A stretch of 64,000 bases of DNA from Pseudomonas bijieensis (GCF_013347965.1 NZ_CP048810.1:1550001-1614000), one strand, 5' to 3'. Shown: positions 9,724-18,725, counted from the first letter of the stretch. The notes: generated from the sequence alone by a model not told the origin. Made by a program: numbers and translations.

Positions 9724-9762
9724 AAAAAACCCCATGAGCCAGGCTCATGGGGTTTTGTTTTT
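9724..9762. terminator. Rho-independent terminator (ahpF/gloA side)
   Basis: Stem ACCCCATGAGCC/GGCTCATGGGGT with A-rich 5' flank and T-rich 3' flank, just past the ahpF stop on the minus strand; it may act in both directions. Confidence 0.85.
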
Positions 9763-9777
9763 GCTGCTATCGGTTGT

Positions 9778-11340
9778 TCAAGCCGGCGCAGAGGTACGGA
9801 TCAGGTGATCGAAGGCGCTCAACGAGGCCTTGGCGCCCTCGCCCACGGCAATCACGATCTGCTTGTACGGCACGGTGGTCACGTCACCTGCGGCGAACAC
9901 ACCAGGGATCGAGGTTTCACCACGGGCATCGACAATGATCTCGCCCCGCGGCGACAGCTCGACGGTGCCTTTGAGCCAATCGGTGTTGGGCAACAGGCCG
10001 ATCTGCACGAAGATCCCTTCCAGCGCCACATCCCGTACTTCACCGCTCGGGCGGTCCTTGTAGCGCAAGCCATTGACCTTCTGGCCATCCCCCGTCACTT
10101 CAGTGGTCTGGGCGTTGGTAATCACGGTGACGTTCGACAGGCTGTGCAGTTTGCGCTGCAACACCGCGTCGGCACGCAATTGCACATCGAACTCCAGCAA
10201 GGTGACATGGGCGACGATACCGGCCAGGTCGATAGCCGCTTCGACACCGGAGTTACCGCCACCAATCACCGCCACGCGCTTGCCTTTGAACAGCGGACCG
10301 TCGCAGTGCGGGCAGTACGCCACACCCTTGTTACGATACTGCTGCTCGCCCGGCACGTTCATTTCGCGCCAGCGGGCACCGGTCGCCAGGATCACGGTCT
10401 TGGCCTTGAGGTTCGCACCGCTGGCGAACTTGATTTCATGCAGCCCGCCGTCCTTGCCCGGCACCAGGGCGTCGGCGCGCTGCAGGTTCATGATGTCCAC
10501 GTCGTACTGCTTGACGTGTTCTTCCAGGGCGACGGCCAGTTTCGGCCCTTCGGTCTCCTGGACCGAGATGAAGTTCTCGATGGCCATGGTGTCGAGCACC
10601 TGGCCGCCGAAACGTTCGGCCGCCACGCCAGTGCGGATGCCTTTACGGGCCGCGTAGATCGCCGCCGAAGCGCCAGCCGGGCCACCGCCGACCACCAGTA
10701 CATCAAAGGCGTCCTTGGCACTGATTTTCTCGGCCTGGCGTTCGATACCGCTGGTGTCGATCTTGGCGAGAATTTCTTCCAGGCCCATGCGGCCCTGGCC
10801 GAAGTTCACGCCATTGAGGTAAATGCTTGGCACGGCCATGATCTGACGTTCATCGACTTCGGCCTGGAACAGCGCGCCGTCGATGGCGACGTGGTGAATG
10901 TTCGGGTTCAGCACCGCCATCAGGTTCAGCGCCTGGACCACGTCCGGGCAGTTCTGGCACGACAGCGAGAAATAGGTCTCGAAGTTGAACTCGCCCTTGA
11001 GGGAGCGGATCTGTTCGATGACTTCGACACTGGCCTTCGAAGGGTGGCCGCCGACTTGCAACAAGGCCAACACCAGCGAAGTGAATTCGTGGCCCATGGG
11101 AATGCCGGCAAAACGCAGGCTGATATCGGCTCCCGGGCGATTCAACGAGAACGAAGGCTTGCGCGCATCGCTGCCGTTGTCGAGCAAGGTAATCTGGTGG
11201 GAAAGACTGGCGACGTCTTGGAGTAACGCGAGCATTTCCTGGGATTTCGCACCGTCGTCGAGGGAGGCGACGATCTCGATCGGCTGGGTGACCCGTTCCA
11301 GGTATGACTTCAACTGAGCTTTAAGATTGGCGTCCAACAT
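9778..11340 (-). CDS. ahpF: Alkyl hydroperoxide reductase subunit F
   Basis: A 520-residue FAD-dependent, NADH-using disulfide reductase that recycles AhpC. The N-terminal domain has two thioredoxin-like folds with the redox pair in [10 protein letters not shown]. The C-terminal thioredoxin reductase-like part has the FAD motif [19 protein letters not shown], the active-site pair in [11 protein letters not shown] and the NADH motif [17 protein letters not shown]. Full length for the family. The ATG at 11340 follows GGAA by nine bases; five upstream codons are open but not needed. It lies downstream of ahpC in the same direction with a hairpin terminator in the 124-base gap, so part of its expression may be read-through from ahpC. 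Confidence 0.97.
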   Translation of the reverse strand: MLDANLKAQLKSYLERVTQPIEIVASLDDGAKSQEMLALLQDVASLSHQITLLDNGSDARKPSFSLNRPGADISLRFAGIPMGHEFTSLVLALLQVGGHPSKASVEVIEQIRSLKGEFNFETYFSLSCQNCPDVVQALNLMAVLNPNIHHVAIDGALFQAEVDERQIMAVPSIYLNGVNFGQGRMGLEEILAKIDTSGIERQAEKISAKDAFDVLVVGGGPAGASAAIYAARKGIRTGVAAERFGGQVLDTMAIENFISVQETEGPKLAVALEEHVKQYDVDIMNLQRADALVPGKDGGLHEIKFASGANLKAKTVILATGARWREMNVPGEQQYRNKGVAYCPHCDGPLFKGKRVAVIGGGNSGVEAAIDLAGIVAHVTLLEFDVQLRADAVLQRKLHSLSNVTVITNAQTTEVTGDGQKVNGLRYKDRPSGEVRDVALEGIFVQIGLLPNTDWLKGTVELSPRGEIIVDARGETSIPGVFAAGDVTTVPYKQIVIAVGEGAKASLSAFDHLIRTSAPA

Positions 11341-11376
11341 ACGGGCGATTTCCATTTTTTGAATTTCAGAAAAAAC

Positions 11377-11416
11377 AACGCCCGAGCGAATCTCGCCCGG
11401 GCGTTTTTTGGGGCGA
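11377..11416 (-). terminator. Intercistronic terminator/attenuator between ahpC and ahpF
   Basis: Stem AACGCCCG/CGGGCGTT with inner CGA/TCG pairing, followed on the minus strand by a T-rich run. It lies after ahpC and before ahpF, so it could end or attenuate the ahpC transcript and lower AhpF relative to AhpC. Confidence 0.8.
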
Positions 11417-11464
11417 AGCGGCTTACTTGATTAAGAGCGAATCGCCCTCGGATGACTCACAGAC

Positions 11465-12028
11465 TCAGATCTTGCCGACCAGGTCCAGGGACGGAGCCAG
11501 GGTGGCCTCGCCTTCTTTCCACTTGGCTGGGCAGACTTCGCCCGGGTGAGCGGCAACGTACTGAGCGGCCTTGATCTTGCGCAGCAGCTCGGAAGCGTCA
11601 CGGCCTACGCCGCCGTCGTTGAGTTCAACGATCTTGATCTGGCCTTCTGGGTTGATCACGAAAGTGCCGCGGTCAGCCAGGCCAACTTCTTCGATCAGCA
11701 CGTCGAAGTTGCGGGAGATAACGTGGGTTGGGTCGCCGATCATGGTGTACTGGATCTTGCCGATGGCTGGCGAAGTGTTGTGCCAGGCCGCATGGGCAAA
11801 GTGGGTGTCGGTCGACACGCTGTAGATCTCGACGCCCAGTTTCTTGAACTCGGCGTAATTGTCGGCCAGGTCTTCCAGCTCGGTTGGGCAAACGAAGGTG
11901 AAGTCGGCTGGGTAGAAGAACACTACAGACCACTTGCCTTTCAGGTCGGCGTCCGATACCGGAACGAATTCGCCGTTTTTGAAAGCGGTAGCGTTGAACG
12001 GTTTAACTTGGCTGTTGATGATAGGCAT
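11465..12028 (-). CDS. ahpC: Alkyl hydroperoxide reductase subunit C (peroxiredoxin)
   Basis: A 187-residue typical 2-Cys peroxiredoxin that reduces H2O2, organic peroxides and peroxynitrite in the cytosol. The peroxidatic cysteine lies in [16 protein letters not shown], with Thr and Arg elements of the PxxxT/SxxC site; the resolving cysteine is in [12 protein letters not shown] near the C-terminus. The start [11 protein letters not shown] is preceded by GGAGAAACATCG. The frame is open 25 codons upstream, but the family starts here. It pairs with ahpF downstream, and a candidate OxyR site lies 68-104 bases upstream. Confidence 0.97.
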   Translation of the reverse strand: MPIINSQVKPFNATAFKNGEFVPVSDADLKGKWSVVFFYPADFTFVCPTELEDLADNYAEFKKLGVEIYSVSTDTHFAHAAWHNTSPAIGKIQYTMIGDPTHVISRNFDVLIEEVGLADRGTFVINPEGQIKIVELNDGGVGRDASELLRKIKAAQYVAAHPGEVCPAKWKEGEATLAPSLDLVGKI

Positions 12029-12095
12029 CGATGTTTCTCCGTCAGGGTTGAAAGTTGATGGAGAGGATCTTAACCACTCATCCCCGGGCTGGCTC

Positions 12096-12132
12096 ATTGG
12101 CAAACCTCATGTGAATGATTGGTTTTGGCTAT
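12096..12132 (-). promoter_or_regulatory. Candidate OxyR-binding site upstream of ahpC
   Basis: Read on the minus strand the region gives ATAG-N7-CAAT-N7-ATGA-N7-CAAT. The known OxyR consensus is ATAG-N7-CTAT-N7-ATAG-N7-CTAT, so spacing is exact and 12 of 16 specified bases agree. Position (68-104 bases before the ahpC start) fits activation by OxyR. This is a motif match only. Confidence 0.5.
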
Positions 12133-12201
12133 CAGCAGCTAAATAGATAGAAGAAAACTTAATATGGCGAGCAGACTCGCTCGCCATCGGTTCGGCAGGG
12201 A

Positions 12202-13560
12202 TCAGGAGGCCACGGGGGTACGCATCGTCACGAACTCTTCGGCGGCGGTCGGGTGCACGCCGATGGTTTCGTCGAAGTCGCGCTTGGTGGCGCCGGCCTT
12301 GAGGGCAATGGCCAGCCCCTGGACGATTTCCCCGGCATCCGGCCCGACCATGTGGCAACCCAGCACCTTGTCGGTCTTGGCATCCACCACCAGTTTCATC
12401 AGGGTGCGCTCCTGGCAGTCGGTCAAGCTCAGCTTCATCGGCCGGAAGCGGCTTTCGAAAATCTCTACCGTATAGCCCTCCTCCTCGGCCTGCTCCTGGG
12501 TCAAACCCACCGTACCAATGTTCGGCAGGCTGAACACGGCGGTGGGAATCATCCGGTAATCCACCAGGCGATACTGCTCGGGCTTGAACAGACGTCGCGC
12601 CACCGCCATGCCTTCGGCCAGGGCGACGGGGGTGAGCTGGACACGACCGGTCACGTCGCCAATGGCCAGGATCGACGGTTCAGTGGTCTCGTATTTTTCG
12701 TTGACCTGGACAAAGCCCTTCTCATCCAGCGTGACACCAGTATTTTCCAGCCCCAGATTGTCGAGCATCGGCCGTCGGCCGGTGGCGTAGAACACGCAAT
12801 CGGTGATCAACGTCTTGCCATCCTTGAGCTCGACACTGAGGCTGCCATCGTCGAGTTTTTCGATGGATTTGATGTCGGCGTTGAACTGCAGGTCCAGGCC
12901 ACGGCGGGTCAGCTCTTGCGCCAGGTGCATGCGCACCGCACCGTCAAAGCCGCGCAGGAACAGCTCACCGCGGTAGAGCAACGACGTCTGCGCGCCCATG
13001 CCGTGGAAAATCCCGGCGAACTCCACCGCGATGTAGCCACCGCCCACCACGATGACGCGCTTGGGCAGTTCCTTGAGGAAAAATGCCTCGTTGGAGCTGA
13101 TGGCATGCTCGCGCCCCGGAATGTCCGGGATCACCGGCCAGCCGCCGGTGGCGATCATGATGTGCTTGGCGCTGTAACGCTGGCCGTTGATCTCGACCTC
13201 ATGGGGCCCGGTGATCCTGGCGTGACCTTCGTGCAGCACCACGCCGCTGTTGACCAGCAGGTTGCGGTAGATGTCGTTGAGGCGATTGATCTCCCGGTTC
13301 TTGTTGGCGATCAGCGTGGCCCAGTCGAAACTCGGCTCCCCCGCCGTCCAGCCATAGGCCGACGCTTGTTCGAAGTCTTCGGCGTAATGCGCGCCGTAGA
13401 CCAGCAGCTTCTTGGGCACGCAGCCCACGTTCACGCAGGTGCCGCCCAGGTAGCGGCTTTCCGCCACGGCAACCTTGGCCCCGAAACCAGCGGCAAACCG
13501 CGCCGCCCGTACACCACCGGAACCGGCGCCAATCACATACAAGTCAAAATCGTAGGCCAT
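12202..13560 (-). CDS. gor: Glutathione-disulfide reductase
   Basis: A 452-residue homodimeric flavoenzyme that reduces GSSG with NADPH in the cytosol. The FAD motif is [20 protein letters not shown], the redox-active disulfide is [13 protein letters not shown], the NADPH site is [20 protein letters not shown], and the C-terminal His-Glu dyad is in [13 protein letters not shown]. The start [11 protein letters not shown] at 13560 is preceded by AAGGAGATAGAA. The frame stays open upstream to 13659 without family support. It lies behind ahpC in the same orientation but 170 bases away, so independent transcription is likely. The context is peroxide and thiol defence. Confidence 0.97.
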   Translation of the reverse strand: MAYDFDLYVIGAGSGGVRAARFAAGFGAKVAVAESRYLGGTCVNVGCVPKKLLVYGAHYAEDFEQASAYGWTAGEPSFDWATLIANKNREINRLNDIYRNLLVNSGVVLHEGHARITGPHEVEINGQRYSAKHIMIATGGWPVIPDIPGREHAISSNEAFFLKELPKRVIVVGGGYIAVEFAGIFHGMGAQTSLLYRGELFLRGFDGAVRMHLAQELTRRGLDLQFNADIKSIEKLDDGSLSVELKDGKTLITDCVFYATGRRPMLDNLGLENTGVTLDEKGFVQVNEKYETTEPSILAIGDVTGRVQLTPVALAEGMAVARRLFKPEQYRLVDYRMIPTAVFSLPNIGTVGLTQEQAEEEGYTVEIFESRFRPMKLSLTDCQERTLMKLVVDAKTDKVLGCHMVGPDAGEIVQGLAIALKAGATKRDFDETIGVHPTAAEEFVTMRTPVAS

Positions 13561-13678
13561 TTCTATCTCCTTCGGCAGTCCATCAGCATACCCGCTGTTT
13601 TCACCTGAGGCAGCGTTGCGATGGTTATGGGGGGCGGAACCTGAAAAGCCAAACGGCATCTTTCGCAGCTTGCCTTAG

Positions 13679-13807
13679 TGGCGAGGGAGCTTGCTCCCGC
13701 TCGGCTGCGAAGCAGTCGTAAAACCTGCTGGCGCGGTCTACCCGAAAGAACGCGTCAGTGAGTTTGGGTCGGCTTCGCCGCCCAGCGGGAGCAAGCTCCC
13801 TCGCCAC
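13679..13807. repeat. 129-bp inverted repetitive element, type 2
   Basis: Ends GTGGCGAGGGAGCTTGCTCC and its inverse flank an interior with CGGCTGCGAAGCAGTCG. A nearly identical copy lies at 17033-17162. This is a second repeat family, distinct in core from the REP doublets elsewhere in the window. Open frames across it (starting MARELAPAGRRSRP) are not genes. Confidence 0.88.
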
Positions 13808-13834
13808 GGGATCTTCAGTGCCTGCGATTTGTAG

Positions 13835-13868
13835 AAAAAAAACGCCCCGAACCAGTCGGGGCGTTTTT
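13835..13868 (-). terminator. Rho-independent terminator of galU
   Basis: Stem ACGCCCCGA/TCGGGGCGT with A8 on one flank and T5 on the other, directly past the galU stop on the minus strand. Confidence 0.9.
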
Positions 13869-13887
13869 CAAGGCGCGGCGCAGGCTA

Positions 13888-14727
13888 TCAGTAAGCCTTG
13901 CCGGTCTTGTAGAAGTTCTCGAAGCAGAAGTTGGTCGCGTCGATGTAGCCTTCGGCGCCACCGCAGTCGAAACGCTTGCCCTTGAACTTGTAGGCCATGA
14001 CGCAGCCGTTCTGGGCCTGCTTCATCAGGGCGTCGGTGATCTGGATTTCACCGCCCTTGCCTGGCTCGGTCTGTTCGATCAGGTCGAAGATGTCCGGGGT
14101 CAGGATGTAGCGACCGATGATCGCCAGGTTCGACGGTGCGTCTTCAGGTTTTGGTTTTTCAACCATGCTGTGGACGCGGTAGATGTCGTCGCGGATCATT
14201 TCGCCGGCAATGACGCCGTACTTGTTGGTTTCCTGCGGATCGACTTCCTGGATCGCCACGATGGAGCAGCGGAACTGCTTGTACAGCTTGACCATCTGGG
14301 TCAGTACGCCGTCGCCTTCGAGGTTGACGCACAGGTCGTCCGCCAGGACCACGGCGAACGGTTCGTCACCGATCAGCGGGCGACCGGTCAGGATCGCGTG
14401 GCCCAGGCCTTTCATTTCGGTCTGGCGGGTGTAGGAGAACGAGCACTCATCCAGCAGTTTGCGGATGCCGACCAGGTATTTTTCCTTGTCGGTGCCCTTG
14501 ATCTGGTTTTCCAGCTCGTAGCTGATGTCGAAATGGTCTTCCAGCGCGCGCTTGCCGCGGCCAGTCACGATGGAGATTTCAGTCAGGCCCGCATCGAGGG
14601 CTTCTTCGACGCCGTACTGGATCAGTGGCTTGTTCACCACCGGCAGCATTTCTTTGGGCATGGCTTTAGTCGCTGGCAGGAAGCGAGTACCGTAACCGGC
14701 TGCTGGGAACAAGCATTTCTTGATCAT
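13888..14727 (-). CDS. galU: UTP-glucose-1-phosphate uridylyltransferase
   Basis: A 279-residue nucleotidyltransferase making UDP-glucose for lipopolysaccharide, exopolysaccharide and trehalose-type pathways. It shows the N-terminal nucleotide signature FPAAGYGTRFLPATKAMPKE, the metal Asp in VVLADDLCVN, the sugar-phosphate site VEKPKPEDAPSN and KGGEIQITDAL. Length matches the bacterial family. AAGGACTTATATG places the ribosome site at the ATG. It is single, with its own terminator. Confidence 0.97.
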   Translation of the reverse strand: MIKKCLFPAAGYGTRFLPATKAMPKEMLPVVNKPLIQYGVEEALDAGLTEISIVTGRGKRALEDHFDISYELENQIKGTDKEKYLVGIRKLLDECSFSYTRQTEMKGLGHAILTGRPLIGDEPFAVVLADDLCVNLEGDGVLTQMVKLYKQFRCSIVAIQEVDPQETNKYGVIAGEMIRDDIYRVHSMVEKPKPEDAPSNLAIIGRYILTPDIFDLIEQTEPGKGGEIQITDALMKQAQNGCVMAYKFKGKRFDCGGAEGYIDATNFCFENFYKTGKAY

Positions 14728-14961
14728 ATAAGTCCTTGAAAAGGCGGTGTGTACGAGTTTCGGCGCAGTCTAATCAGGCGACGGGCACCTTACAATGCCC
14801 GCACTGGCCAACCGATGCCATCATAGAGAAATAAAAAACGACGGATAGTTCAATCGCCTTTCGTTTCGATGGCTGCAGCGGCCCCACTCTACGCCAGTGA
14901 GCGCTGTTTGCGAGCATTTGACGTATCATGGCGGCCTTGATCACGCCAATGAGGCAACTAG

Positions 14962-15177
14962 ATGTCGGCAACAAGAAACGCAAACGGTTATTCGGTCAGC
15001 CAGGACAAGGACGGCCAATGGTGGATTATCAACTACCACGGTGAGCAGGTCGCCGGCCCCTTGCCCAGCAAGGCCATGGCCGTGGAAGTGGCCGCGGTTT
15101 TCCAGGACGAACGCGCCGCGCCTGCGGCGAAAGAACGCGACACCGCCCCCGCACGCAGCCCCCGCCGCAAGAAGTAA
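14962..15177 (+). CDS. Conserved small protein of unknown function
   Basis: A 71-residue protein starting SATRNANGYSVSQDKDGQWWIIN. The first half has a WW-rich short strand pattern that ends PSKAMAVEVAAVF, a helix; the tail is basic and disordered (ARSPRRKK). I recognise no named domain. GAGGCAACTAG precedes the ATG and codon use matches the core genome, which supports a real gene. Its neighbours (galU and a small lipoprotein) give no functional hint. Confidence 0.7.
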   Translation: MSATRNANGYSVSQDKDGQWWIINYHGEQVAGPLPSKAMAVEVAAVFQDERAAPAAKERDTAPARSPRRKK

Positions 15178-15291
15178 ACAGACAAGCCTCAAGTAAATGA
15201 CGCACGGCATTGAACGGGGCTTTGTTTATCTGTACCGGAATGGCCATTCGCTATATTCTCGCGCCTGCCCTCCCTTCCTGATGACGATTCC

Positions 15292-15573
15292 ATGAAAACA
15301 CTTTTGGCGCTGTTTGCCGTCCTGGCCTTGGCGGGCTGTGCCTCTGCCGAAAAAACCTACCTGGCAAATGGCGAGCAGGGACTGGCCATCGATTGCTCCG
15401 GCGAAGCCAATGACTGGGCCACCTGTTATGAAAAAGCCGATGCGTCCTGTGCCGGCACCGGCTACCGCATCGTCGGCACCGATGGCACACCGCAGGCCAA
15501 GGAAAGCGAAAAGACCCTGGGTGTCGACGTCGGCAACTACACCAGCCGCAGTGTCGTGGTGGTGTGCAAGTAA
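15292..15573 (+). CDS. Small outer-membrane lipoprotein, unknown function
   Basis: A 93-residue predicted lipoprotein with signal peptide MKTLLALFAVLALAGC: lipobox LAGC, lipidated Cys16, followed by Ala so outer-membrane sorting is expected. The mature part has four further cysteines (IDCSGEAN, ATCYEK, ASCAGTGY, VVCK at the very end), which suggests two disulfides in the periplasm. Family resemblance is to short Pseudomonas secreted proteins of unknown role. It is convergent with the 76-residue gene starting at 15807, only three bases apart. Confidence 0.8.
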   Translation: MKTLLALFAVLALAGCASAEKTYLANGEQGLAIDCSGEANDWATCYEKADASCAGTGYRIVGTDGTPQAKESEKTLGVDVGNYTSRSVVVVCK

Positions 15574-15576
15574 GAA

Positions 15577-15807
15577 CTACATGTGGATCTCGGCGAACTT
15601 GATACCCAGGCCGCGTATGGTCTCGATCAGTTCGTCGAGGCTGCTGAAGGATTCGACTTCGTCCTGCTCATCCACCAGGAAAAAGCTGCGCCCGGCGCTT
15701 TTCTTGAAGAACACGATCCATTCGCCCGGGCTCGCCGGATTCTGGATCACATGAGTGGCAGATATAAGACCTTCTGCATGGCGCTCACGCACCTGCTCGC
15801 GCTTCAT
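15577..15807 (-). CDS. Conserved small cytosolic protein
   Basis: A 76-residue protein (starts MKREQVRERHAEGLISATHV) with a compact mixed pattern WIVFFKKSAGRSFFLVDEQDE followed by a helix SSLDELIETIRGLG. No signal peptide or membrane helix. I know conserved Pseudomonas homologues by pattern but no function. GGAG lies seven bases before the ATG. It is convergent with the lipoprotein gene ending at 15573. Confidence 0.75.
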   Translation of the reverse strand: MKREQVRERHAEGLISATHVIQNPASPGEWIVFFKKSAGRSFFLVDEQDEVESFSSLDELIETIRGLGIKFAEIHM

Positions 15808-15827
15808 CGACTGACTCCATAAATGAC

Positions 15828-15862
15828 AATGCCGCCAACGTTGACCGTGGCGGCATTTTTTG
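15828..15862 (+). terminator. Terminator-like hairpin
   Basis: Stem AATGCCGCCA/TGGCGGCATT with a short loop followed by T6 on the plus strand. It lies just upstream of the minus-strand 76-residue gene; on the minus strand no T run follows, so it would mainly stop plus-strand transcripts coming from the lipoprotein gene. Confidence 0.6.
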
Positions 15863-15916
15863 TCGAGGGCAACAGTTTATCCGATGCCCGGCCCGCTCGT
15901 CAGGCGCAGCCTGCGA

Positions 15917-16270
15917 TCAGCCGGAAATGCAGGCGTTGGCCGCATCCTGCACGTCGCCCGGACGTACCGGTACGTTGGACATGCTTTCGTGCAACTTGAT
16001 GCTGCTGCCACTGGAGCGCTCGTCAATGTCGAACACCGCAGCCGGCAGGGTCGACAGTTTGCCCGGGACGATCAGCCGCACACCACCATTCTTGTGCGGC
16101 TCCACTTGCAATGGACCACGGCTGCTGGCCAGTTTGTCAGAAACACACTTGGCATATTCGTGGGGTTTCTTTCCGGAAATGACGCTCATGGTGGGCGGCG
16201 TCTGGTTGATGTCCGATACCGATGCACATCCACTCATGGCCAATGCCAACACCCACACGCTGCGCTTCAT
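15917..16270 (-). CDS. Predicted lipoprotein
   Basis: A 117-residue protein with signal peptide MKRSVWVLALAMSGC and lipobox MSGC (lipidated Cys15). The mature domain has SGKKPHEYAKCVSDKLASS, then RLIVPGKLSTLPAAVFDID and a C-terminal cysteine (AANACISG) that may pair with the first. No known domain recognised. The ATG at 16270 is preceded by TGGAGGAATCAT. The long upstream open frame is not supported. It stands alone between small genes of unknown role. Confidence 0.78.
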   Translation of the reverse strand: MKRSVWVLALAMSGCASVSDINQTPPTMSVISGKKPHEYAKCVSDKLASSRGPLQVEPHKNGGVRLIVPGKLSTLPAAVFDIDERSSGSSIKLHESMSNVPVRPGDVQDAANACISG

Positions 16271-16472
16271 ATGATTCCTCCAATAAAGACCCTCCGACAG
16301 TGCAGATGCCGTTTTTCTCCGGTACCGCACCGCTTTTTTTATCCCGCTTCCTGCGATAAATGAACAAAGCCTGGAGCGCGGGCCGGATATTAACACTCGG
16401 GGCTGATAAACTGCGCATCATTGCCCTTGCTATCGTTTTGATTTGGTAGAAAAAGCCCTCTGGAGGCGCCCC

Positions 16473-16775
16473 ATGAAATTCATTCACCAGCGCGAGCACC
16501 TGAACGAAGACGACATCGTCGTCATCGAATGCTCCCAAATGTGCAACATCCGTTTGATGAACGACGCCAACTTCCGCAGCTTCAAGAACGGCGGCCGGCA
16601 CACTTATCACGGCGGCGCGTTCGACACCTTCCCGGCCAGGATCACCGCCCCTAGCACCGGTTTCTGGAACATCACCATCGACACCGTCAACCGCCGTGCA
16701 ATCAGCGTCACGCGCAAGCCGAACCTGACTCACAAGATCAAAATCATCCGGCGTTCCAGCTCGAAACTGAGCTGA
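16473..16775 (+). CDS. DUF1883 domain protein
   Basis: A 100-residue cytosolic protein, beta-rich, whose opening KFIHQREHLNEDDIVVIECS and the segment FWNITIDTVNRRAISVT are typical of the DUF1883 family. Its function is unknown; the domain is elsewhere found fused to TIR domains. GGAGGCGCCCC sits before the ATG at 16473, ruling out the earlier in-frame start at 16443. A 56-residue gene follows after 28 bases in the same direction, and the two likely form one transcript. Confidence 0.85.
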   Translation: MKFIHQREHLNEDDIVVIECSQMCNIRLMNDANFRSFKNGGRHTYHGGAFDTFPARITAPSTGFWNITIDTVNRRAISVTRKPNLTHKIKIIRRSSSKLS

Positions 16776-16803
16776 GCATCGCCCCTTCAAGAAAGGTAAA
16801 ACC

Positions 16804-16974
16804 GTGGCCCAGACGACCAAATACGTCATCAAGTACAAGCTCAACGGCGAACGCCGCTTCGAATTCGCGCAACTGGAAAACGGCACCGAGGAAGAAGCCA
16901 GGGCCGCGTTGCAGAAACTGCATGGCGAAACCGACGATGTGATCAGCGAAATCGGTGTCAGCAAAGCGCTGTAA
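16804..16974 (+). CDS. Short conserved-looking protein, 56 residues
   Basis: A GTG-started frame (16804) of 56 residues: AQTTKYVIKYKLNGERRFEF, then a helical acidic segment and a C-terminal EIGVSKAL. AAGAAAGG lies seven bases before the GTG. The alternating strand-helix pattern and core-like codon use support a real gene that common length cut-offs would miss. It follows the DUF1883 gene closely, so they are probably co-transcribed. Function unknown. Confidence 0.65.
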   Translation: MAQTTKYVIKYKLNGERRFEFAQLENGTEEEARAALQKLHGETDDVISEIGVSKAL

Positions 16975-17032
16975 CGACTCATCCCGATTGATTTCAGCTG
17001 ATGGCCCCATGGCCAGTGAACGCCATGCTCTT

Positions 17033-17162
17033 GTGGCGAGGGAGCTTGCTCCCGCTCGGCTGCGCAGCAGTCGTAAAACCTGCTGGCGCGGTCTACCTGA
17101 AAGAATGCGTCAGTGAGTTTGGGTCGGCTTCGCCGCCCAGCGGGAGCAAGCTCCCTCGCCAC
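17033..17162. repeat. 130-bp inverted repetitive element, type 2
   Basis: Second copy of the element at 13679-13807, in the same orientation, with only a few substitutions (for example GCGCAGCAG for GCGAAGCAG). Ends GTGGCGAGGGAGCTTGCTCC and inverse. Confidence 0.88.
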
Positions 17163-17250
17163 AGGGAATGGCTGCGCACCGCAAGAATCGGAGTGCCCGG
17201 CAACGCAGCACTACGCAGACTGAACAGTCCTTCCCAACAGGATTGCTATC

Positions 17251-17970
17251 GTGCCCCCTACGCCTTCCCTGCCCCAACACCTCGCCGACCTTGACTGGCC
17301 CGCCCTGGAACAGAGCCTCGACCAGGACGGCTGTGCAATCATTCGCAACCTGCTGCTGCCAGCGCAATGCCGGCTGCTCAGTGATTTGTACGCCGAACCC
17401 GGGCTTTTTCGTTCCCGGGTGATCATGGCCCGCCATGGATTCGGGCGCGGCGAGTATCAGTATTTTCGCTATCCGCTGCCGGACCTCATCCAACAGCTGC
17501 GTCAGGCGTTGTATCCGATGCTGGTACCGCTGGCGAACCGCTGGAACGAATGCATGGGCCTTGAGGTGCGATACCCCGACGAGCACGCAGACTTTATTCA
17601 ACGCTGCCATGTCGCCGGGCAGCAACGTCCTACGCCGTTGTTGCTGCAATACGGCCCCCAGGACTACAACTGCCTGCACCAGGATCTGTACGGCGAGCAG
17701 GTGTTCCCACTGCAAGTCGCGATCCTGTTGTCGGAACCGGGCCGGGACTTCAGCGGCGGTGAGTTCGTGCTGACCGAGCAACGCCCGCGCATGCAATCGC
17801 GGCCGCAGGTCATCGATCTGAAACAGGGCGATGCAGTGGTATTTGCCGTGCATCAACGGCCGGTCAAAGGCGTTCGCGGTTATTATCGGGTGAACATGCG
17901 TCATGGCGTCAGCTGCGTGCACAGCGGCAGGCGGCACACCTTGGGAATCATTTTTCATGATGCGCAGTAG
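17251..17970 (+). CDS. 2OG-Fe(II) oxygenase of the alkylation-repair operon
   Basis: A 239-residue protein with a double-stranded beta-helix oxygenase core. The Fe site HxD is visible in NCLHQDLYGEQVFPL, the distal His and the 2-oxoglutarate Arg in HGVSCVHSGRRHTLGIIFHD. The GTG at 17251 is the first good start, with AGGATTGC upstream. The frame overlaps the start of alkB by 14 bases and ada follows, so all three are one transcription unit and share regulation. It is a separate family from AlkB (prolyl-hydroxylase-like); a role in repair or protein hydroxylation under alkylation stress is inferred from context only. Confidence 0.82.
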   Translation: MPPTPSLPQHLADLDWPALEQSLDQDGCAIIRNLLLPAQCRLLSDLYAEPGLFRSRVIMARHGFGRGEYQYFRYPLPDLIQQLRQALYPMLVPLANRWNECMGLEVRYPDEHADFIQRCHVAGQQRPTPLLLQYGPQDYNCLHQDLYGEQVFPLQVAILLSEPGRDFSGGEFVLTEQRPRMQSRPQVIDLKQGDAVVFAVHQRPVKGVRGYYRVNMRHGVSCVHSGRRHTLGIIFHDAQ

Positions 17971-18637
17971 TGACACACCGCTCACATTGGACCTGTTCGC
18001 CGACCAGGCGCCCACCACGCCCGGCCAGGTCGAACAGATCGGCCAACAATCCTTCGTGCTACGCGGGTTCGCCCTGCCCTGGCTGGAGCATTTGCTGCCG
18101 GCCCTGGAAAGCGTCTTGCAGGCCGCGCCGTTCCGGCAGATGGTCACGCCCGGCGGCTTTACCATGTCGGTGGCCCTGAGCAGTTGCGGCGCGCTGGGCT
18201 GGACCACCGACCGCAGCGGCTATCGCTACACCGCCCATGACCCGCAGACCGGCCAGCCCTGGCCCGAGATGCCGGCGGTGTTTCGCGAGCTGGCCCAGGC
18301 CGCCGCCCGGCAGGCACAGTTCGAGCATTTCGAGCCCGACAGCTGCCTGATCAACCGCTACGTGCCCGGCGCGCGGATGTCGCTGCATCAGGACAAGAAC
18401 GAACGTTCCCTCGCCGCCCCCATCGTCTCGGTGTCCCTGGGCTTGCCAGCGGTGTTCCAGTTCGGCGGCTTCGAGCGCAGCGACAAGAGCCTGCGCATCC
18501 CGTTGCTGCACGGCGACATCGTGGTCTGGGGCGGCGTGGACCGCTTGCGTTACCACGGCGTGCTGCCCCTTAAGGAAGGACAGCATCCGCGCCTGGGCAG
18601 CCAGCGGATCAACCTGACGTTTCGCACCGCCGGATGA
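17957..18637 (+). CDS. alkB: AlkB-type alpha-ketoglutarate-dependent DNA repair dioxygenase
   Basis: A 226-residue Fe(II)/2OG dioxygenase that removes 1-methyladenine and 3-methylcytosine from DNA oxidatively. Key motifs: 2OG-binding Asn-Arg-Tyr in CLINRYVPGARMSLHQDKNE, which also carries the Fe-binding HxD; the second Fe His in RLRYHGVLPL; and RINLTFR with the 2OG-binding and substrate Arg residues. It overlaps the end of the upstream oxygenase, so translation is likely coupled; ATG 17957 and ATG 17960 are both possible. Full length for the family. Confidence 0.95.
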   Translation: MMRSSDTPLTLDLFADQAPTTPGQVEQIGQQSFVLRGFALPWLEHLLPALESVLQAAPFRQMVTPGGFTMSVALSSCGALGWTTDRSGYRYTAHDPQTGQPWPEMPAVFRELAQAAARQAQFEHFEPDSCLINRYVPGARMSLHQDKNERSLAAPIVSVSLGLPAVFQFGGFERSDKSLRIPLLHGDIVVWGGVDRLRYHGVLPLKEGQHPRLGSQRINLTFRTAG

Positions 18638-18725
18638 CGGTGCAGAATTCAACCGCAAGACCCGGAGTGTTGCCACCCCACAGGCTCGCTACTGTAGACA
18701 AAACGGGCCAATGGACATAACGACC

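Noticed and set aside
13625..13807. 60-codon frame beginning MARELAPAGRRSRP
   Set aside because: Translation of the type 2 repeat; the same peptide appears at the other copy of the repeat.
16137..17162. Long minus-strand open frame across the DUF1883 genes
   Set aside because: It is antisense to two better-supported genes and starts inside a repeat element; the length comes from high GC.
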